Assembly: GCA_965203525.1 (NCBI GenBank)
Contig: OZ241898.1
Span: forward strand, 4,774,001 to 4,838,000
Direction of reading: 5' to 3'
Origin: WTFV01 sp965203525
GTDB lineage: Bacteria > Acidobacteriota > Vicinamibacteria > Vicinamibacterales > UBA8438
DNA: 64,000 nt
In this document: positions 1 to 13,692 of the stretch, one piece after another
Layout: each line of letters begins with the position of its first letter
Position numbering within the stretch: the first letter of the stretch is position 1
Made by a program: the position numbers and the translations under genes
Notes under the pieces: generated by a model
Told to the model about the DNA's origin: nothing
Seen by the model: only the letters and a program-made list of their open reading frames with translations
Database searches by the model: none

Positions 1-65
1 TCTCCGTGCCGTCTGTCTCATCGTTTTTCTCTCCGTCAGGTGGAGCCTCGTCACGAGTGTAACCG

Positions 66-3518
<3,453 letters not shown>

Positions 3519-3540
3519 GGGGGCAGACGGCGCGGGCGCG

Positions 3541-3556
3541 GGTTCGGCGCCGAACC
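3541..3556. repeat. 16-bp perfect palindrome between wzt-like gene and mfd
   Basis: GGTTCGGCGCCGAACC is its own reverse complement. It lies 22 bp upstream of the mfd GTG start and just after the stop of the ABC ATPase gene. With no loop and no T-run it is a poor terminator, so a dimeric repressor site or simply a self-complementary GC-rich spacer are both possible. Confidence 0.6.
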
Positions 3557-3563
3557 CCTGATT

Positions 3564-4919
3564 CTACACGCTTGCGGGTCGTTGCGCGAGGCGCACCCCG
3601 GGGCTGAACGACCAGGTGTGACGGGGGCGGTAGATGCCCGCGTCCCGGGTGCGGGACTTCACGCGGAAGGTATGGAGCAGCCGATGGTAATCGTACTGCA
3701 GCCCGTGGCGGGTGTGCGCCGCCACGTCGAGCTTGTACGTGCCCTCGACCAGATCGAGGCTGTCGATGACGAACAGCACCTCGCCGGCGCCCGTCATCTC
3801 GACCGGCTCGAACTGCTCGATGTCCGTGTTCGTGCCGTAACAGCAGACCCCCTCGGCGTTGAAGATGCTGATCCCGAACACGAAGTCGCGCACCGGACGG
3901 GGCGTGCTCACCGCGAGCCGGATCGCGATCCGGTCGCCGCTCCGGAAGACGTGCGTCTCGGTTCCGCCGCGTTCGAGCGCGACCCGGTCGATGCGCACCG
4001 GCCCCGCTCCCCAGCGGCCCTGCGCCGCCCGGAACATGTCGGGGGGCGGCTCGTCCGTCACCACCGGCGGCTCCGCGGCCGCTTCCGGCGCGGCGCCCTC
4101 CCTGCCCCCGGACGCCTCCGCCGCTTCCTGCACCTTCCGGTCGGCCGAGGCGAGCGCACGCTCTTCGTTCTTCATGACGTCGGTCGTATAGGCATGCACG
4201 ACACGGCGCGGATCGCCCCGGCCGCGGATGCGCCCGGCGTCCACCCAGACCGCCTCGTCACAGTACCGCTCGACGAGCCCCAGTCCGTGCGTGACCAGCA
4301 CGATCGTTCTGCCCCGCCGCTTGAACTCCGCGAACTTGTCCAGGCACTTCAGGCTGAACCCCTCGTCGCCGACCGCGAGCACCTCGTCGACCAGCAGGAC
4401 GTCGGGATCGACGTGCACGGCGACGGCGAACCCGAGCCGCATGTACATGCCGGACGAGTAGGTCTTGACCGGCGAATCGATGAAGTCCTCGAGCTCGGCG
4501 AACTCCACGATCTCTTCGAACCGGCGCGCGATCTCCCCCTTCGTCAGACCGAGCATCACCCCGTTGATGAAGACGTTCTCGCGCCCCGAGATCTCCGGGT
4601 GAAAGCCGGCGCCGAGCTCGATCAGGGCCGAGATCCGCCCCCGAACGCGGACCGTGCCGGTGGTCGGCCGGGTGATCCCCGCCACCAGCTTCAGCAGCGT
4701 GCTCTTCCCCGAGCCGTTCCGCCCGACGAAACCGACCGTGGTCCCCGCGGTCACCGCCAGCGACACGCGGTCGACGGCCCGCAGCACCTCGCTCGCATCG
4801 AGCTCGCCGGCCAGGCTTCCCTTCAGCAGGGCGCTCTTCAGCGTGGAGAACTGACGGCGGTACGCGTACCGCCGATAGAGCTTCGTCACGTCGCGCAGCT
4901 CGATGGCCGGGTCCGTCAC
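3564..4919 (-). CDS. Polysaccharide/O-antigen ABC exporter ATP-binding subunit (Wzt type)
   Basis: Cytoplasmic ATPase that powers export of an undecaprenyl-linked glycan through the adjacent ABC-2 permease. The 451-residue product has Walker A GRNGSGKST (about 64-72), the signature YSSGMYMRLGF (about 151) and Walker B LLVDEVLAVGD (about 173). This is the RfbE/TagH/Wzt pattern, in which a YSSGM signature replaces LSGGQ. A linker rich in Ala, Glu and Pro (about 260-300) leads to a C-terminal beta-sandwich resembling the Wzt carbohydrate-binding domain (about 300-451), suggesting recognition of a capped glycan end. The GTG start overlaps the permease stop (GTGA), so the two are probably translationally coupled. 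No glycosyltransferases are nearby, so the exported polymer is unknown. Confidence 0.93.
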   Translation of the reverse strand: MTDPAIELRDVTKLYRRYAYRRQFSTLKSALLKGSLAGELDASEVLRAVDRVSLAVTAGTTVGFVGRNGSGKSTLLKLVAGITRPTTGTVRVRGRISALIELGAGFHPEISGRENVFINGVMLGLTKGEIARRFEEIVEFAELEDFIDSPVKTYSSGMYMRLGFAVAVHVDPDVLLVDEVLAVGDEGFSLKCLDKFAEFKRRGRTIVLVTHGLGLVERYCDEAVWVDAGRIRGRGDPRRVVHAYTTDVMKNEERALASADRKVQEAAEASGGREGAAPEAAAEPPVVTDEPPPDMFRAAQGRWGAGPVRIDRVALERGGTETHVFRSGDRIAIRLAVSTPRPVRDFVFGISIFNAEGVCCYGTNTDIEQFEPVEMTGAGEVLFVIDSLDLVEGTYKLDVAAHTRHGLQYDYHRLLHTFRVKSRTRDAGIYRPRHTWSFSPGVRLAQRPASV

Positions 4920-5740
4920 ACTTCCTCCGCGAACGAATCACGCAGCCGGTCGAAGAGCGCGTAGCCGGCAAGGAACAGGGCCGCGCCGGCCGCCGCCAGC
5001 GCCAGCAGCCACTTCCAGTGCCCGAACGGCCCGTCGAAGAACAGGATCTCCTGGTACGAGATGGCGATGTGGGCGAACGGGTTCAGGTCCATCAGCACCT
5101 TGCCGGCGGGCGGCAGGCCGGCGACCGAGGGCCCCCGTGACGCCACCATGGTCCACGGGTAGAGGATCGGCGTCGCGAAGAACCAGAGCGTCAGCACGTT
5201 CGCCAGCAGATCCCGGATGTCCCGGAAGTGCACCGTGAGCGCCGCGAGCATCAGTCCCAGCCCGAGCGTGAGCAGGAACTGCACGGCGACCACGGCGGGG
5301 AACCACAGCAGCTCCGTGATGCCCGGGGGCGTCGCAACGAACAGCACGAGCGCCACGATCAGGATCGGCAACGCCAGAAGGAAGTGCACCATGTTGGCCA
5401 GCACCGCGACCAGCGGCAGCACCTCGGCCGGAAAGAGCACCTTCTTGATCAGGTTGCCGTTGGCGAGCAGCGAGTGGGACGACTCGGTCAGCGCGGACGA
5501 GAACCAGGTCCAGGGCAGCAATCCGCAGAAGAGGAAGAGCGCGTAGTTGTCGACGCCCTCGAAGCGGGCCGGCAGCACGACCGAGAAGACGAGGGTGTAG
5601 ACCAGCAGGAGGAGCAGCGGGTTGGCGAAGGACCAGAAGAAGCCGAGCACCGAGCCCCGGTAGCGCGCCTTCAGCTCGCGCATGACCAGCGTCTGGACGA
5701 GGACGCGGTACCCGAACAGCCGCCGCAGGTTACGCAGCAT
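4916..5740 (-). CDS. Polysaccharide/O-antigen ABC exporter permease (Wzm, ABC-2 family)
   Basis: Inner-membrane channel partner of the downstream Wzt-type ATPase. The 274-residue protein has the cytoplasmic amphipathic start and RELKARYRGSVLGFFW segment typical of Wzm, KpsM and TagG permeases, followed by about six hydrophobic segments (about 35-60, 65-85, 110-140, 145-170, 175-200, 235-255). The start is ATG. It overlaps the upstream PP2C gene by 11 bp and the downstream ATPase gene by 4 bp, a tight cotranscribed set. The substrate cannot be read from this protein. Confidence 0.92.
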   Translation of the reverse strand: MLRNLRRLFGYRVLVQTLVMRELKARYRGSVLGFFWSFANPLLLLLVYTLVFSVVLPARFEGVDNYALFLFCGLLPWTWFSSALTESSHSLLANGNLIKKVLFPAEVLPLVAVLANMVHFLLALPILIVALVLFVATPPGITELLWFPAVVAVQFLLTLGLGLMLAALTVHFRDIRDLLANVLTLWFFATPILYPWTMVASRGPSVAGLPPAGKVLMDLNPFAHIAISYQEILFFDGPFGHWKWLLALAAAGAALFLAGYALFDRLRDSFAEEV

Positions 5741-6560
5741 GGACGTCGACCAGGACGACGGTCACGTTGTCGGGTCCCCCCGCGGCGTTGGCCCGCCGCA
5801 CCAGCTCGCCGCAGACGTCGCGGGGAGGGTGATCCTGCCCTTTCCGAAGCACGCCGGCGATTCCGGCGTCGGGCACCACGGACGACAGTCCGTCGGAGCA
5901 GAGCAGGAGCCGGTCGCCCGGCGCCAGCTCGACGTCGGACACTTCGACGTCGAGGGCCGTTTCCCCGCACAGGGCGCGCGTCACCACGTGCCGCCACGGA
6001 TGCCGGCGCGCCGCCTCCGGCGTCAACAGGCCGGCGCGCATCTGCTCTTCGACCCAGGAATGGTCGCTCGTGAGCCGGGTCAGATGCCGGGCGCGGTAGC
6101 GGTAGGCGCGGCTGTCGCCGACGTGGGCCAGGACGGCCGCGCCGCCGGCGGTCAGCAGCGCGACCGCGGTCGTGGCCATGCCGTGCAGCGCGGCGTCTCC
6201 GGCGATGCGGGCCGCCAACTCGCGGTTCGCCTCGAGCAGGGCGGCTCCCAGCCGGTCGCGGGCATCGACGGCCCCGGTCCGGGCCGGCGCCGCGCCGGAG
6301 GCGCTGGCCGGCGACGGCGCCGCGACGAAGCGCTCGATCGCCTCGACCGCCAGGCGGGATGCGACTTCGCCCGCGACGTGGCCGCCCATGCCGTCGGCCA
6401 CGACGAACAGGCCCAGATCTTCCCGGGTGCGGAAGCTGTCCTCGTTGTTCTTGCGGCGGCGGCCGGGATCCGTCCGGGCGGCGCAGGTCAGTCGCATCTG
6501 GAACCGAACACCGACACCGGACTCCGGCATGGCCGCCGGTGCGCTGGCGACGGACGTCAC
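5730..6560 (-). CDS. PP2C-family serine/threonine protein phosphatase
   Basis: Soluble metal-dependent phosphatase of the bacterial Stp/PrpC type. Metal-site motifs are present in order: RKNNEDSF (about 35-42), VVADGMGGHVAGE (about 53-65), GDSRAYRYR (about 140), LTSDHSWVEEQ, LCSDGL (about 215) and DNVTVVLV near the C terminus. The longest reading starts at a GTG at 6560; ATG codons at residues 11 and 22 are alternatives, and the catalytic fold needs only the sequence from about MRLTCAARTD. It begins 10 bp after atpC and overlaps the permease gene, so it is probably cotranscribed with both. No Hanks kinase lies beside it in this window. Confidence 0.93.
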   Translation of the reverse strand: MTSVASAPAAMPESGVGVRFQMRLTCAARTDPGRRRKNNEDSFRTREDLGLFVVADGMGGHVAGEVASRLAVEAIERFVAAPSPASASGAAPARTGAVDARDRLGAALLEANRELAARIAGDAALHGMATTAVALLTAGGAAVLAHVGDSRAYRYRARHLTRLTSDHSWVEEQMRAGLLTPEAARRHPWRHVVTRALCGETALDVEVSDVELAPGDRLLLCSDGLSSVVPDAGIAGVLRKGQDHPPRDVCGELVRRANAAGGPDNVTVVLVDVHAA

Positions 6561-6570
6561 ACGCCGCGAA

Positions 6571-7008
6571 TCATCTCGTCCCGGCGACTCGCAGGCCGAT
6601 GCGGCGGGCCACCTGCAGGCGCGACAACGACTTGAGCAACGCGATGCGCGCCCGCTCGAAGTCGACGTCGGCCGCCGACACCGACGCCAGCCGGTCCCGG
6701 GCGCGGGCCGCGGCCGCCTCGGCGCGCTCGACGTCGATCTCGTCGGCCCGTTCCGCGGTACGCGCCAGGATGCGGATCCGATCGGGCAGGATCTCCGCGA
6801 ATCCGAACGCGGCGTGGAGCCAGGTGTTCTCGGAACCCCGCCGGAACCAGATCTCGCCGACCTGCAGCCTCACCAGCAGCGGCGTGTGCCCCGGCAGCAC
6901 GCCGAGATAGCCCTCGGCCCCCGGCAGGCGGGCTTCATCGACCGTCTCGTGGACGATCGCCCGCTCGGGGGTCACGATCTCGAGCGTCAGATGCGCGGGA
7001 AGCGGCAT
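6571..7008 (-). CDS. atpC: F1F0 ATP synthase epsilon subunit
   Basis: Small F1 subunit of the central stalk that couples rotation to catalysis and inhibits hydrolysis. The N-terminal beta-sandwich (LEIVTPERAIV, GAEGYLGVLPGHTPLL) and the C-terminal helical hairpin (AEAAAARARDRL) are both present. The ATG at 7008 gives 145 residues and matches the family start. A GTG at 7032, in GTGA overlap with the atpD stop, would add eight residues (MTPSGSGT) and could favour coupling, so the start is unsettled. It is the last F1 gene of the cluster. Confidence 0.96.
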   Translation of the reverse strand: MPLPAHLTLEIVTPERAIVHETVDEARLPGAEGYLGVLPGHTPLLVRLQVGEIWFRRGSENTWLHAAFGFAEILPDRIRILARTAERADEIDVERAEAAAARARDRLASVSAADVDFERARIALLKSLSRLQVARRIGLRVAGTR

Positions 7009-7028
7009 GGTTCCGGATCCGGACGGCG

Positions 7029-8483
7029 TCACGCGGCGGCCGACTGCCGCTCCGCGTTCGCGACCGCTTCTTCGATCGTGCCGACCATGTAGAACGCCTG
7101 CTCCGGCAGGTCGTCGTGCTTGCCGTCGACGATCTCCCGGAAACCGCGGACCGTATCGGCGATGGGCACGTACTTGCCTTCCTTGCCGGTGAACTGCTGG
7201 GCGACGAAGAACGGCTGCGACAGGAACTTCTCGATCTTCCGGGCGCGCGAGACGGCCAGCTTGTCGTCCTCGGACAGCTCGTCGATCCCCAGGATCGCAA
7301 TGATGTCCTGCAGGTCCTTGTAGCGCTGCAGCACCTGCTTCACGCGGCGCGCGACGTCGTAGTGCTCCTCGCCGATGACGCGCGGGTCGAGGATGCGCGA
7401 CGTCGACGCGAGGGGATCCACCGCCGGGTAGATTCCGAGCTCGACGATGCGCCGCGACAGGTTCGTCGTGGCGTCGAGATGGGCGAACGTCGTGGCCGGC
7501 GCCGGGTCCGTGTAGTCGTCGGCCGGCACGTAGATGGCCTGCACCGACGTGATCGATCCCTTCCGGGTCGAAGTGATCCGCTCCTGCAGGGCGCCCATCT
7601 CCGTCAGCAGCGTCGGCTGGTAGCCGACCGCGGACGGCATCCGGCCGAGCAGCGCCGACACTTCCGAGCCCGCCTGCGTGAAGCGGAAGATGTTGTCGAT
7701 GAACAGCAGGACGTCCTTGCCCTCGGCGTCGCGGAAGTACTCCGCCACCGTCAGCGCGCTCAGGCCGACGCGCAGGCGGGCGCCGGGAGGCTCGGTCATC
7801 TGCCCGTAGATCAGGGCGGCGCGCGACTTGTCGGGGTCGTTCAGGGTGACGACGCCGCTCTCCTGGAACTCAAGCCACAGATCGTTGCCCTCGCGCGTCC
7901 GCTCGCCGACGCCGCCGAACACCGACACGCCGCCGTGCTTGAGGGCGATGTTGTGGATGAGTTCCTGGATGATGACCGTCTTGCCGACGCCAGCTCCGCC
8001 GAACAACCCGATCTTGCCGCCCTGCAGGTACGGCTCGAGCAGGTCGATGACCTTGATCCCGGTCTCGAACATCTTGAGCTCGGTGGACTGATCCTCCAGG
8101 TTCGGCGCCGCGCGGTGAATCGGCCAGCGTTCCTCGGCCTGCACCGGCTGGTCGGGAAAGTCGACCGGCTCGCCCAGCACGTTGAGCACCCGGCCGAGGG
8201 TCCGCGGCCCGACCGGCATGGAGATCGGCGCGCCGGTGTCCACGACCGCCATGCCGCGCTGCATCCCGTCGGTAGGCTTCATCGCCACGGCCCGGACGCG
8301 GCCCTCGCCGAGGTGCTGCTCCACCTCGGCGATCACGTCGATGGGTTCGGCGCCCGCGCCGTCCGACCGGATCTGCAGGGCGTTGTAGATCGGCGGCAGA
8401 TGCCCGCCCTCGAACTCGACGTCGACCACCGGACCGATCACCGCCACGACCCGCCCGACCTTCTTCGCACCCGCGTCCGCCAT
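7029..8483 (-). CDS. atpD: F1F0 ATP synthase beta subunit
   Basis: Catalytic F1 subunit carrying the ATP synthesis site. The 484-residue product shows the P-loop GGAGVGKTV (about 157), GERTREGNDL with the catalytic Glu, ALIYGQMTEPPGAR and the DELSEDDK (DELSEED-type) loop near the C terminus, all as in the family. The ATG (MADAGAKKVGRV) was chosen because the open frame extending far upstream has no ATP synthase homology and simply reads through the opposite strand of atpG and atpA. It lies 50 bp after atpG and overlaps or abuts atpC. Confidence 0.98.
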   Translation of the reverse strand: MADAGAKKVGRVVAVIGPVVDVEFEGGHLPPIYNALQIRSDGAGAEPIDVIAEVEQHLGEGRVRAVAMKPTDGMQRGMAVVDTGAPISMPVGPRTLGRVLNVLGEPVDFPDQPVQAEERWPIHRAAPNLEDQSTELKMFETGIKVIDLLEPYLQGGKIGLFGGAGVGKTVIIQELIHNIALKHGGVSVFGGVGERTREGNDLWLEFQESGVVTLNDPDKSRAALIYGQMTEPPGARLRVGLSALTVAEYFRDAEGKDVLLFIDNIFRFTQAGSEVSALLGRMPSAVGYQPTLLTEMGALQERITSTRKGSITSVQAIYVPADDYTDPAPATTFAHLDATTNLSRRIVELGIYPAVDPLASTSRILDPRVIGEEHYDVARRVKQVLQRYKDLQDIIAILGIDELSEDDKLAVSRARKIEKFLSQPFFVAQQFTGKEGKYVPIADTVRGFREIVDGKHDDLPEQAFYMVGTIEEAVANAERQSAAA

Positions 8484-8533
8484 CGTCCGGTTCCCCCCGC
8501 TCCTTCGTTGCCCGATTCCCCGCGGCCCGCGCC

Positions 8534-9400
8534 CTACAGCGCCTCCGCGCCCGACACCACTTCGATCAGCTCGCGCGTGATCGCCGCCTGCCGCACCTTG
8601 TTCATGTGCAGCGTCAACCCGTCGATCATCTCGCCCGCGTTGCGGGTCGCCGCGTCCATCGCGGTCATCCGGGCCGCGTGCTCGGCCGCGGCCGATTCGA
8701 GCAGGGCGTGGAAGAACTGCGTCTCCACGTGATGCGGCAGCAGATCCGAAAAGATCTTCTCCGCCGGCGGCTCGAAGAGGTAGTCCGCCAGCGCCGCGCC
8801 GCCTTCGTCCGACGCGTCCAGCGGCGGAACCGGCAACACCTGGTCGACCACGACCTGCTGCTGCAGCACGCTCTTGAACTCGTTGTAGAGGATCGACACC
8901 CCCGACGCCGCGCCCGACGTGTACTGTTCGATCGCGGTCTCGGCCATCGCCGCCGCGTGGCTGTACCGCAGGTCGTTGAAGAGGTTCACCATCTCGAAGC
9001 GGACGTCGACGCCGCGCCGGACGAAGAAGTCGCGCCCCTTGCGTCCGACCAGCCCCAGCGCCGCCTTCCGCCCCGGCTCGGCCGCGAAGGTGGCCGCCCG
9101 TCGAACGAGGTTGGAGTTGAAGCTGCCGCACAGCCCCTTGTCGGCGGTCACGACGAACAGCAGGACCGGCGCGTCCGGGGCCGCCGGCGGCGCCAGCAGC
9201 GGATGCGCGGCGGCGACTCCCGTCCGCGCCGCGAGGTCGCTCAGCACCCGCTGCATCAAGCGGGCGAAGGGACGGGCGCCGACGATGCGGTCCTGGGCGC
9301 GCCGCAGCTTCGACGCGGCGACCGTCTTCATCGCCTTCGTGATCTGCTCGGTGGACTTGACGGCGCGGATCCGGCGCCGGAGGTCGATGAGTGACGGCAT
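8534..9400 (-). CDS. atpG: F1F0 ATP synthase gamma subunit
   Basis: Rotor shaft of F1. The 288-residue product has both conserved terminal helices that form the coiled coil: an N-terminal one (LRRRIRAVKSTEQITKAMK) and a C-terminal one (AAEHAARMTAMDAATRNAGEM). The central Rossmann-like part includes LLFVVTADKGLCGSFN. The start is ATG. It lies 12 bp after atpA and 50 bp before atpD. Confidence 0.98.
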   Translation of the reverse strand: MPSLIDLRRRIRAVKSTEQITKAMKTVAASKLRRAQDRIVGARPFARLMQRVLSDLAARTGVAAAHPLLAPPAAPDAPVLLFVVTADKGLCGSFNSNLVRRAATFAAEPGRKAALGLVGRKGRDFFVRRGVDVRFEMVNLFNDLRYSHAAAMAETAIEQYTSGAASGVSILYNEFKSVLQQQVVVDQVLPVPPLDASDEGGAALADYLFEPPAEKIFSDLLPHHVETQFFHALLESAAAEHAARMTAMDAATRNAGEMIDGLTLHMNKVRQAAITRELIEVVSGAEAL

Positions 9401-9412
9401 CGCTCCCCCGCG

Positions 9413-10942
<1,530 letters not shown>

Positions 10943-10959
10943 CGGTTCTGTGATGCCGG

Positions 10960-11505
10960 TCACGCCGCCAGGAAGCGCTGCCGGAGCCGGTCCAGGTGGT
11001 GCGCGAGGCTGCCGTCGAAGACCGTGCCGCCGATCCGGGTCACCATGCCGCCCAGGAGGCGCTCGTCGACCGCGGTCTCGATCGTCACCTGCCGGCCGAC
11101 CGCGTCCCGCAGCTTCCGGGTGACGGACGCGACGCGCGCCGAATCGAGCGGTTCGGCGGTCGTGACGCGCGCCCGCACGGCCCCGCGGTGCTCCAGCAGG
11201 CGATCGCGGTACCCGGCCAGCAGCGCCGGCAGCAGGTGAAGCCGGCCGCGCTCGGCGAGCATCAGGAGCAGGCGCCCGGCCACCGGCGACGCCGGCCGCG
11301 TGCGGTCGAGAATCGCCGCCACGATCGCCCGCTTCGCGACGGGAGAGATTGCCCGGTTGCGCACCACCCGCCCAAGCGTCGGGTGGCCGTCGACGAGCTC
11401 CTGGAACGCCACGACCTCGCGCTCGGTGCGTTGCGGATCGTCACGATCGACGCTGACCTCGAAGAGCGCCCGCGCGTACCGGATTGCCGCCGCCTGTTCC
11501 GTCAT
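10960..11505 (-). CDS. atpH: F1F0 ATP synthase delta subunit
   Basis: Peripheral-stalk subunit linking F1 to F0. The 181-residue, mostly helical product begins MTEQAAAIRYARALFEVS and has the C-terminal ALDUSA-type region VTTAEPLDS followed by IGGTVFDGSLAHHLDRLR, as in OSCP/delta proteins. An ATG start is preceded by a purine-rich AAGGAAGA ribosome site. It is the first gene of the F1 cluster. The F0 genes atpB, atpE and atpF are not in the window, although atpF commonly precedes atpH. Confidence 0.96.
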   Translation of the reverse strand: MTEQAAAIRYARALFEVSVDRDDPQRTEREVVAFQELVDGHPTLGRVVRNRAISPVAKRAIVAAILDRTRPASPVAGRLLLMLAERGRLHLLPALLAGYRDRLLEHRGAVRARVTTAEPLDSARVASVTRKLRDAVGRQVTIETAVDERLLGGMVTRIGGTVFDGSLAHHLDRLRQRFLAA

Positions 11506-11582
11506 TCTTCCTTCACTTCCGCCGGGTACCTGAATCGTTCGGGGGCGTCAGGCGGGTCCAACCAGCGTGGGCCAAACAGTCT

Positions 11583-11612
11583 TTTATAACATTTCGTCCG
11601 CGCGGCGGGCAA
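11583..11612 (-). promoter_or_regulatory. Putative promoter of the atpH-led operon
   Basis: On the minus strand, TTGCCC (11612-11607) is followed after 18 bp by TATAAA (11588-11583). This gives a leader of about 70 nt before atpH. It is the only clear AT-rich promoter-like stretch between parB and atpH. Assigned from consensus match only. Confidence 0.5.
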
Positions 11613-11617
11613 GCCGC

Positions 11618-12490
11618 TCACCCGCCGGCCAGATGGTCGTACAGGCGCTGCAGCTCGTCCTCGGACGTGAAGTCGATCACGATCCGGCCGCGCTTTCCGC
11701 GCTGCACGATTCGGACGCGCGTGCCGAGCGAGAGGCGGAGACGTTCCTCCGCGGCGCGCACGTGGACGTCGGCCGGCGGCTTCTCCGGCGGGGATTCCGA
11801 CTTCGGCGCCGCGGCGCGCTTGACCAGCGCTTCGGCCTCGCGAACCGACAGATCGTCTTCGCGGATCCTGCGCGCCACCGTGATCTGGTCCCCGACGGCA
11901 GCCAGACCGGCGAGCGCGCGCGCATGTCCCATGCTCAGGCGTCCGGACGCGACGTCGGCCTGCACCTCGGCGGGCAGGCGGAGCAGGCGCTGGTAGTTCG
12001 CGACGGTGGCGCGCTCCTTGCCCACCGCCTCGGCGATCCGTTGCTGCGTCATGCCGAACTCGTCGGCGAGCCGCCGGTAGGCGGCTGCTTCCTCGATCGG
12101 GTTCAGGTTCTCGCGCTGGATGTTCTCGATCAACGCCAATTCCAGCCGTTTCGTCCGCTGCATCTCGCGCACGACCACCGGAACCTGCATCAGGCCGGCC
12201 CGCTGCGCTGCCCGCCAGCGCCGCTCGCCGGCGATGATCTCGAAGCCCGCCTCGTCGTCGCGCCTGGTCACGACGATCGGCTGGATCACGCCGTGCGTCC
12301 GGATCGACTGCGCCAGCTCGTCGAGCTTCGCCTCGTCCACCGCCTGCCGCGGCTGATCCGGATTGGGCCGCAACCGATCGAGATCGACCTCCCGGGGAAC
12401 GGCGTCCGGCGCAGTCGCCGCTTCGGCCGCCGGGGCGTCCGGGATCAGCGCGCGCAACCCGCGTCCGAGCGCCTTGCGTTTCTCAGCCAC
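11618..12490 (-). CDS. parB: Chromosome-partitioning protein ParB (Spo0J)
   Basis: CTP-dependent DNA clamp that loads at parS and spreads to organise the origin for segregation. The 290-residue product has the N-terminal ParA-stimulating basic patch (KRKALGRGLRALIP), the CTP-binding motif GERRWRAAQ (about 87-95), ENIQRENLNPIEEA, a helix-turn-helix (MTQQRIAEAVGKERATVANY, about 145-165) and a C-terminal dimerisation domain. The GTG start overlaps the parA stop by 8 bp, so parAB is one operon. Two matching parS sites lie at 13527-13542 and 16064-16079. Confidence 0.98.
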   Translation of the reverse strand: MAEKRKALGRGLRALIPDAPAAEAATAPDAVPREVDLDRLRPNPDQPRQAVDEAKLDELAQSIRTHGVIQPIVVTRRDDEAGFEIIAGERRWRAAQRAGLMQVPVVVREMQRTKRLELALIENIQRENLNPIEEAAAYRRLADEFGMTQQRIAEAVGKERATVANYQRLLRLPAEVQADVASGRLSMGHARALAGLAAVGDQITVARRIREDDLSVREAEALVKRAAAPKSESPPEKPPADVHVRAAEERLRLSLGTRVRIVQRGKRGRIVIDFTSEDELQRLYDHLAGG

Positions 12491-13295
12491 GGAGCGCTCC
12501 TCCAGTCGGCATGGGCGCAGACCGCGTGCACGCCAGGAACTCGCGGGCGAGAGCGAGATAGGCCTCGGCGCCCTTCGACTGCACGTCGTACAGGATCACC
12601 GGCAGCCCGTGGCCCGGCGCTTCGCCTAGCCGGACGTTGCGGGGAATCGTGGTCTCGAAGACCTTGTTGCCGAACACGCCCTGCACCTCCGTCGCGACCT
12701 CCTTGCCGAGGTTCGTGCGGAGATCCGTCATGGTGAGGACCACGCCGGCGATCTCGAGCCCCCCGTTGAAGGCGTTCCTGACCTGCTGCAACGTCGCCGT
12801 CAGGGCGGCCAGCCCTTCGAGCGCAAAGTACTCGCACACCACCGGAATGATCACGCCATCGGCGGCGACCAGGGTGTTGAGGGTCAGCAGCCCGAGCGAC
12901 GGCGGCGTGTCGACCAGGATGTAGTCGAAGCGGCCGCGCACCTGGTCCAGCAACAGGCGCAGCCGCCACTCCCGGCGTGCGGCGGAGACGAGCTCGACCT
13001 CGGCGCCGGTCAGATTGCGGTCCGCCGGCAGCAGCGAGAGTCCCGATACGCACGTGGGGACGATGTAGTCGCCTGCCGCCGGCGTCGATTCGGCGGTCAG
13101 GGCTTCGTAGATGGTCCCGCAGGGCGCGTAGTTCCCTTTCCCGCCGACACCGCTCGTCAGATTGCCCTGCGGATCCATGTCGACGACCAGCACCGCCTGA
13201 TCGCCCAACGCCAACGAGGCCGCGAGGTTGATCGCGGTCGTGGTCTTTCCGACCCCGCCCTTCTGGTTCGCGATTGCGAATATCCGAGATCTCAC
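12483..13295 (-). CDS. parA: Chromosome-partitioning ATPase ParA (Soj)
   Basis: Deviant-Walker ATPase that works with ParB to move replicated origins apart. The 270-residue product starts at a GTG preceded by a GAGGG ribosome site. It carries the deviant P-loop KGGVGKTT (about 11-18), VVDMDPQGNLTSG, the Walker B VDTPPSLG and PVVCEYFALEGL. Its short N terminus lacks a DNA-binding domain, which fits a chromosomal Soj-like ParA rather than a plasmid type Ia ParA. Confidence 0.98.
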   Translation of the reverse strand: MRSRIFAIANQKGGVGKTTTAINLAASLALGDQAVLVVDMDPQGNLTSGVGGKGNYAPCGTIYEALTAESTPAAGDYIVPTCVSGLSLLPADRNLTGAEVELVSAARREWRLRLLLDQVRGRFDYILVDTPPSLGLLTLNTLVAADGVIIPVVCEYFALEGLAALTATLQQVRNAFNGGLEIAGVVLTMTDLRTNLGKEVATEVQGVFGNKVFETTIPRNVRLGEAPGHGLPVILYDVQSKGAEAYLALAREFLACTRSAPMPTGGALRG

Positions 13296-13526
13296 ACGGA
13301 TCCCTCAGGTCGAAACCGGGGCCGTCCGATGGACCACGGAGCGCCCGGATTCCTGCGCGGCCGGACCTTTGCAGACTTGGCCCCAAGCCAGCCGAGTGTC
13401 GCTTTTTGTTCGCCCTTGGTGGGCCGGCACCACTGCACAAGCGGACAGGCTCCGTAGGCTTCGTCCGTCCGAGGCGAAACCGCGCGGTTGCGATCGTACG
13501 CCCCCGGCTCCCCGGCGGTCAAATGT

Positions 13527-13542
13527 TGTTCCACGTGGAACA
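13527..13542. promoter_or_regulatory. parS centromere site 1
   Basis: TGTTCCACGTGGAACA is a perfect 16-bp palindrome matching the conserved bacterial parS (TGTTNCACGTGNAACA). The palindrome extends one base on each side (13526-13543). It lies 232 bp upstream of parA, the expected setting for ParB loading near the origin. Confidence 0.93.
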
Positions 13543-13655
13543 ACGCTCCGCTCCATGAACCACGCGAACGCCCGGCTCGTGGCGTGCCGGCAGGACGTTG
13601 TCAGTGCCCCACTGCAAGCCACGCAACCCCCCCGCCTTCTTTGCCCGCACCCCTC

Positions 13656-13685
13656 TTGACAAAGACGTCTGGACGTCTTTATTCT
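13656..13685 (+). promoter_or_regulatory. Strong promoter giving an apparently leaderless HTH-methyltransferase transcript
   Basis: A perfect -35 TTGACA (13656-13661) is followed after 18 bp by TATTCT (13680-13685). Only 7 bp separate the -10 from the ATG at 13693, so transcription should start at or next to the start codon. There is no Shine-Dalgarno sequence, which fits a leaderless mRNA. Confidence 0.7.
13661..13680. promoter_or_regulatory. Inverted-repeat operator inside the HTH-methyltransferase promoter
   Basis: A left arm AAAGACGTC (13661-13669) and a right arm GACGTCTTT (13672-13680) form a perfect 9-bp inverted repeat with a 2-bp centre. It fills almost the whole spacer between the -35 and -10. 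A dimer bound here would block RNA polymerase, and the 72-residue HTH protein encoded 12 bp downstream is the obvious candidate. Confidence 0.65.
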
Positions 13686-13692
13686 TGCCCCC

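Larger units (their letters stand above)
13296..13692. other. Intergenic region between divergent parA and the HTH gene
   Basis: About 400 bp with no convincing gene. It contains the parA leader, one perfect parS palindrome (13527-13542), a short CTTGG/CCAAG inverted repeat near 13377, a T5 run near 13404 and, at its right end, a strong promoter with an embedded inverted repeat for the HTH-methyltransferase pair. Short open frames here lack ribosome sites and recognisable motifs. Confidence 0.7.
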
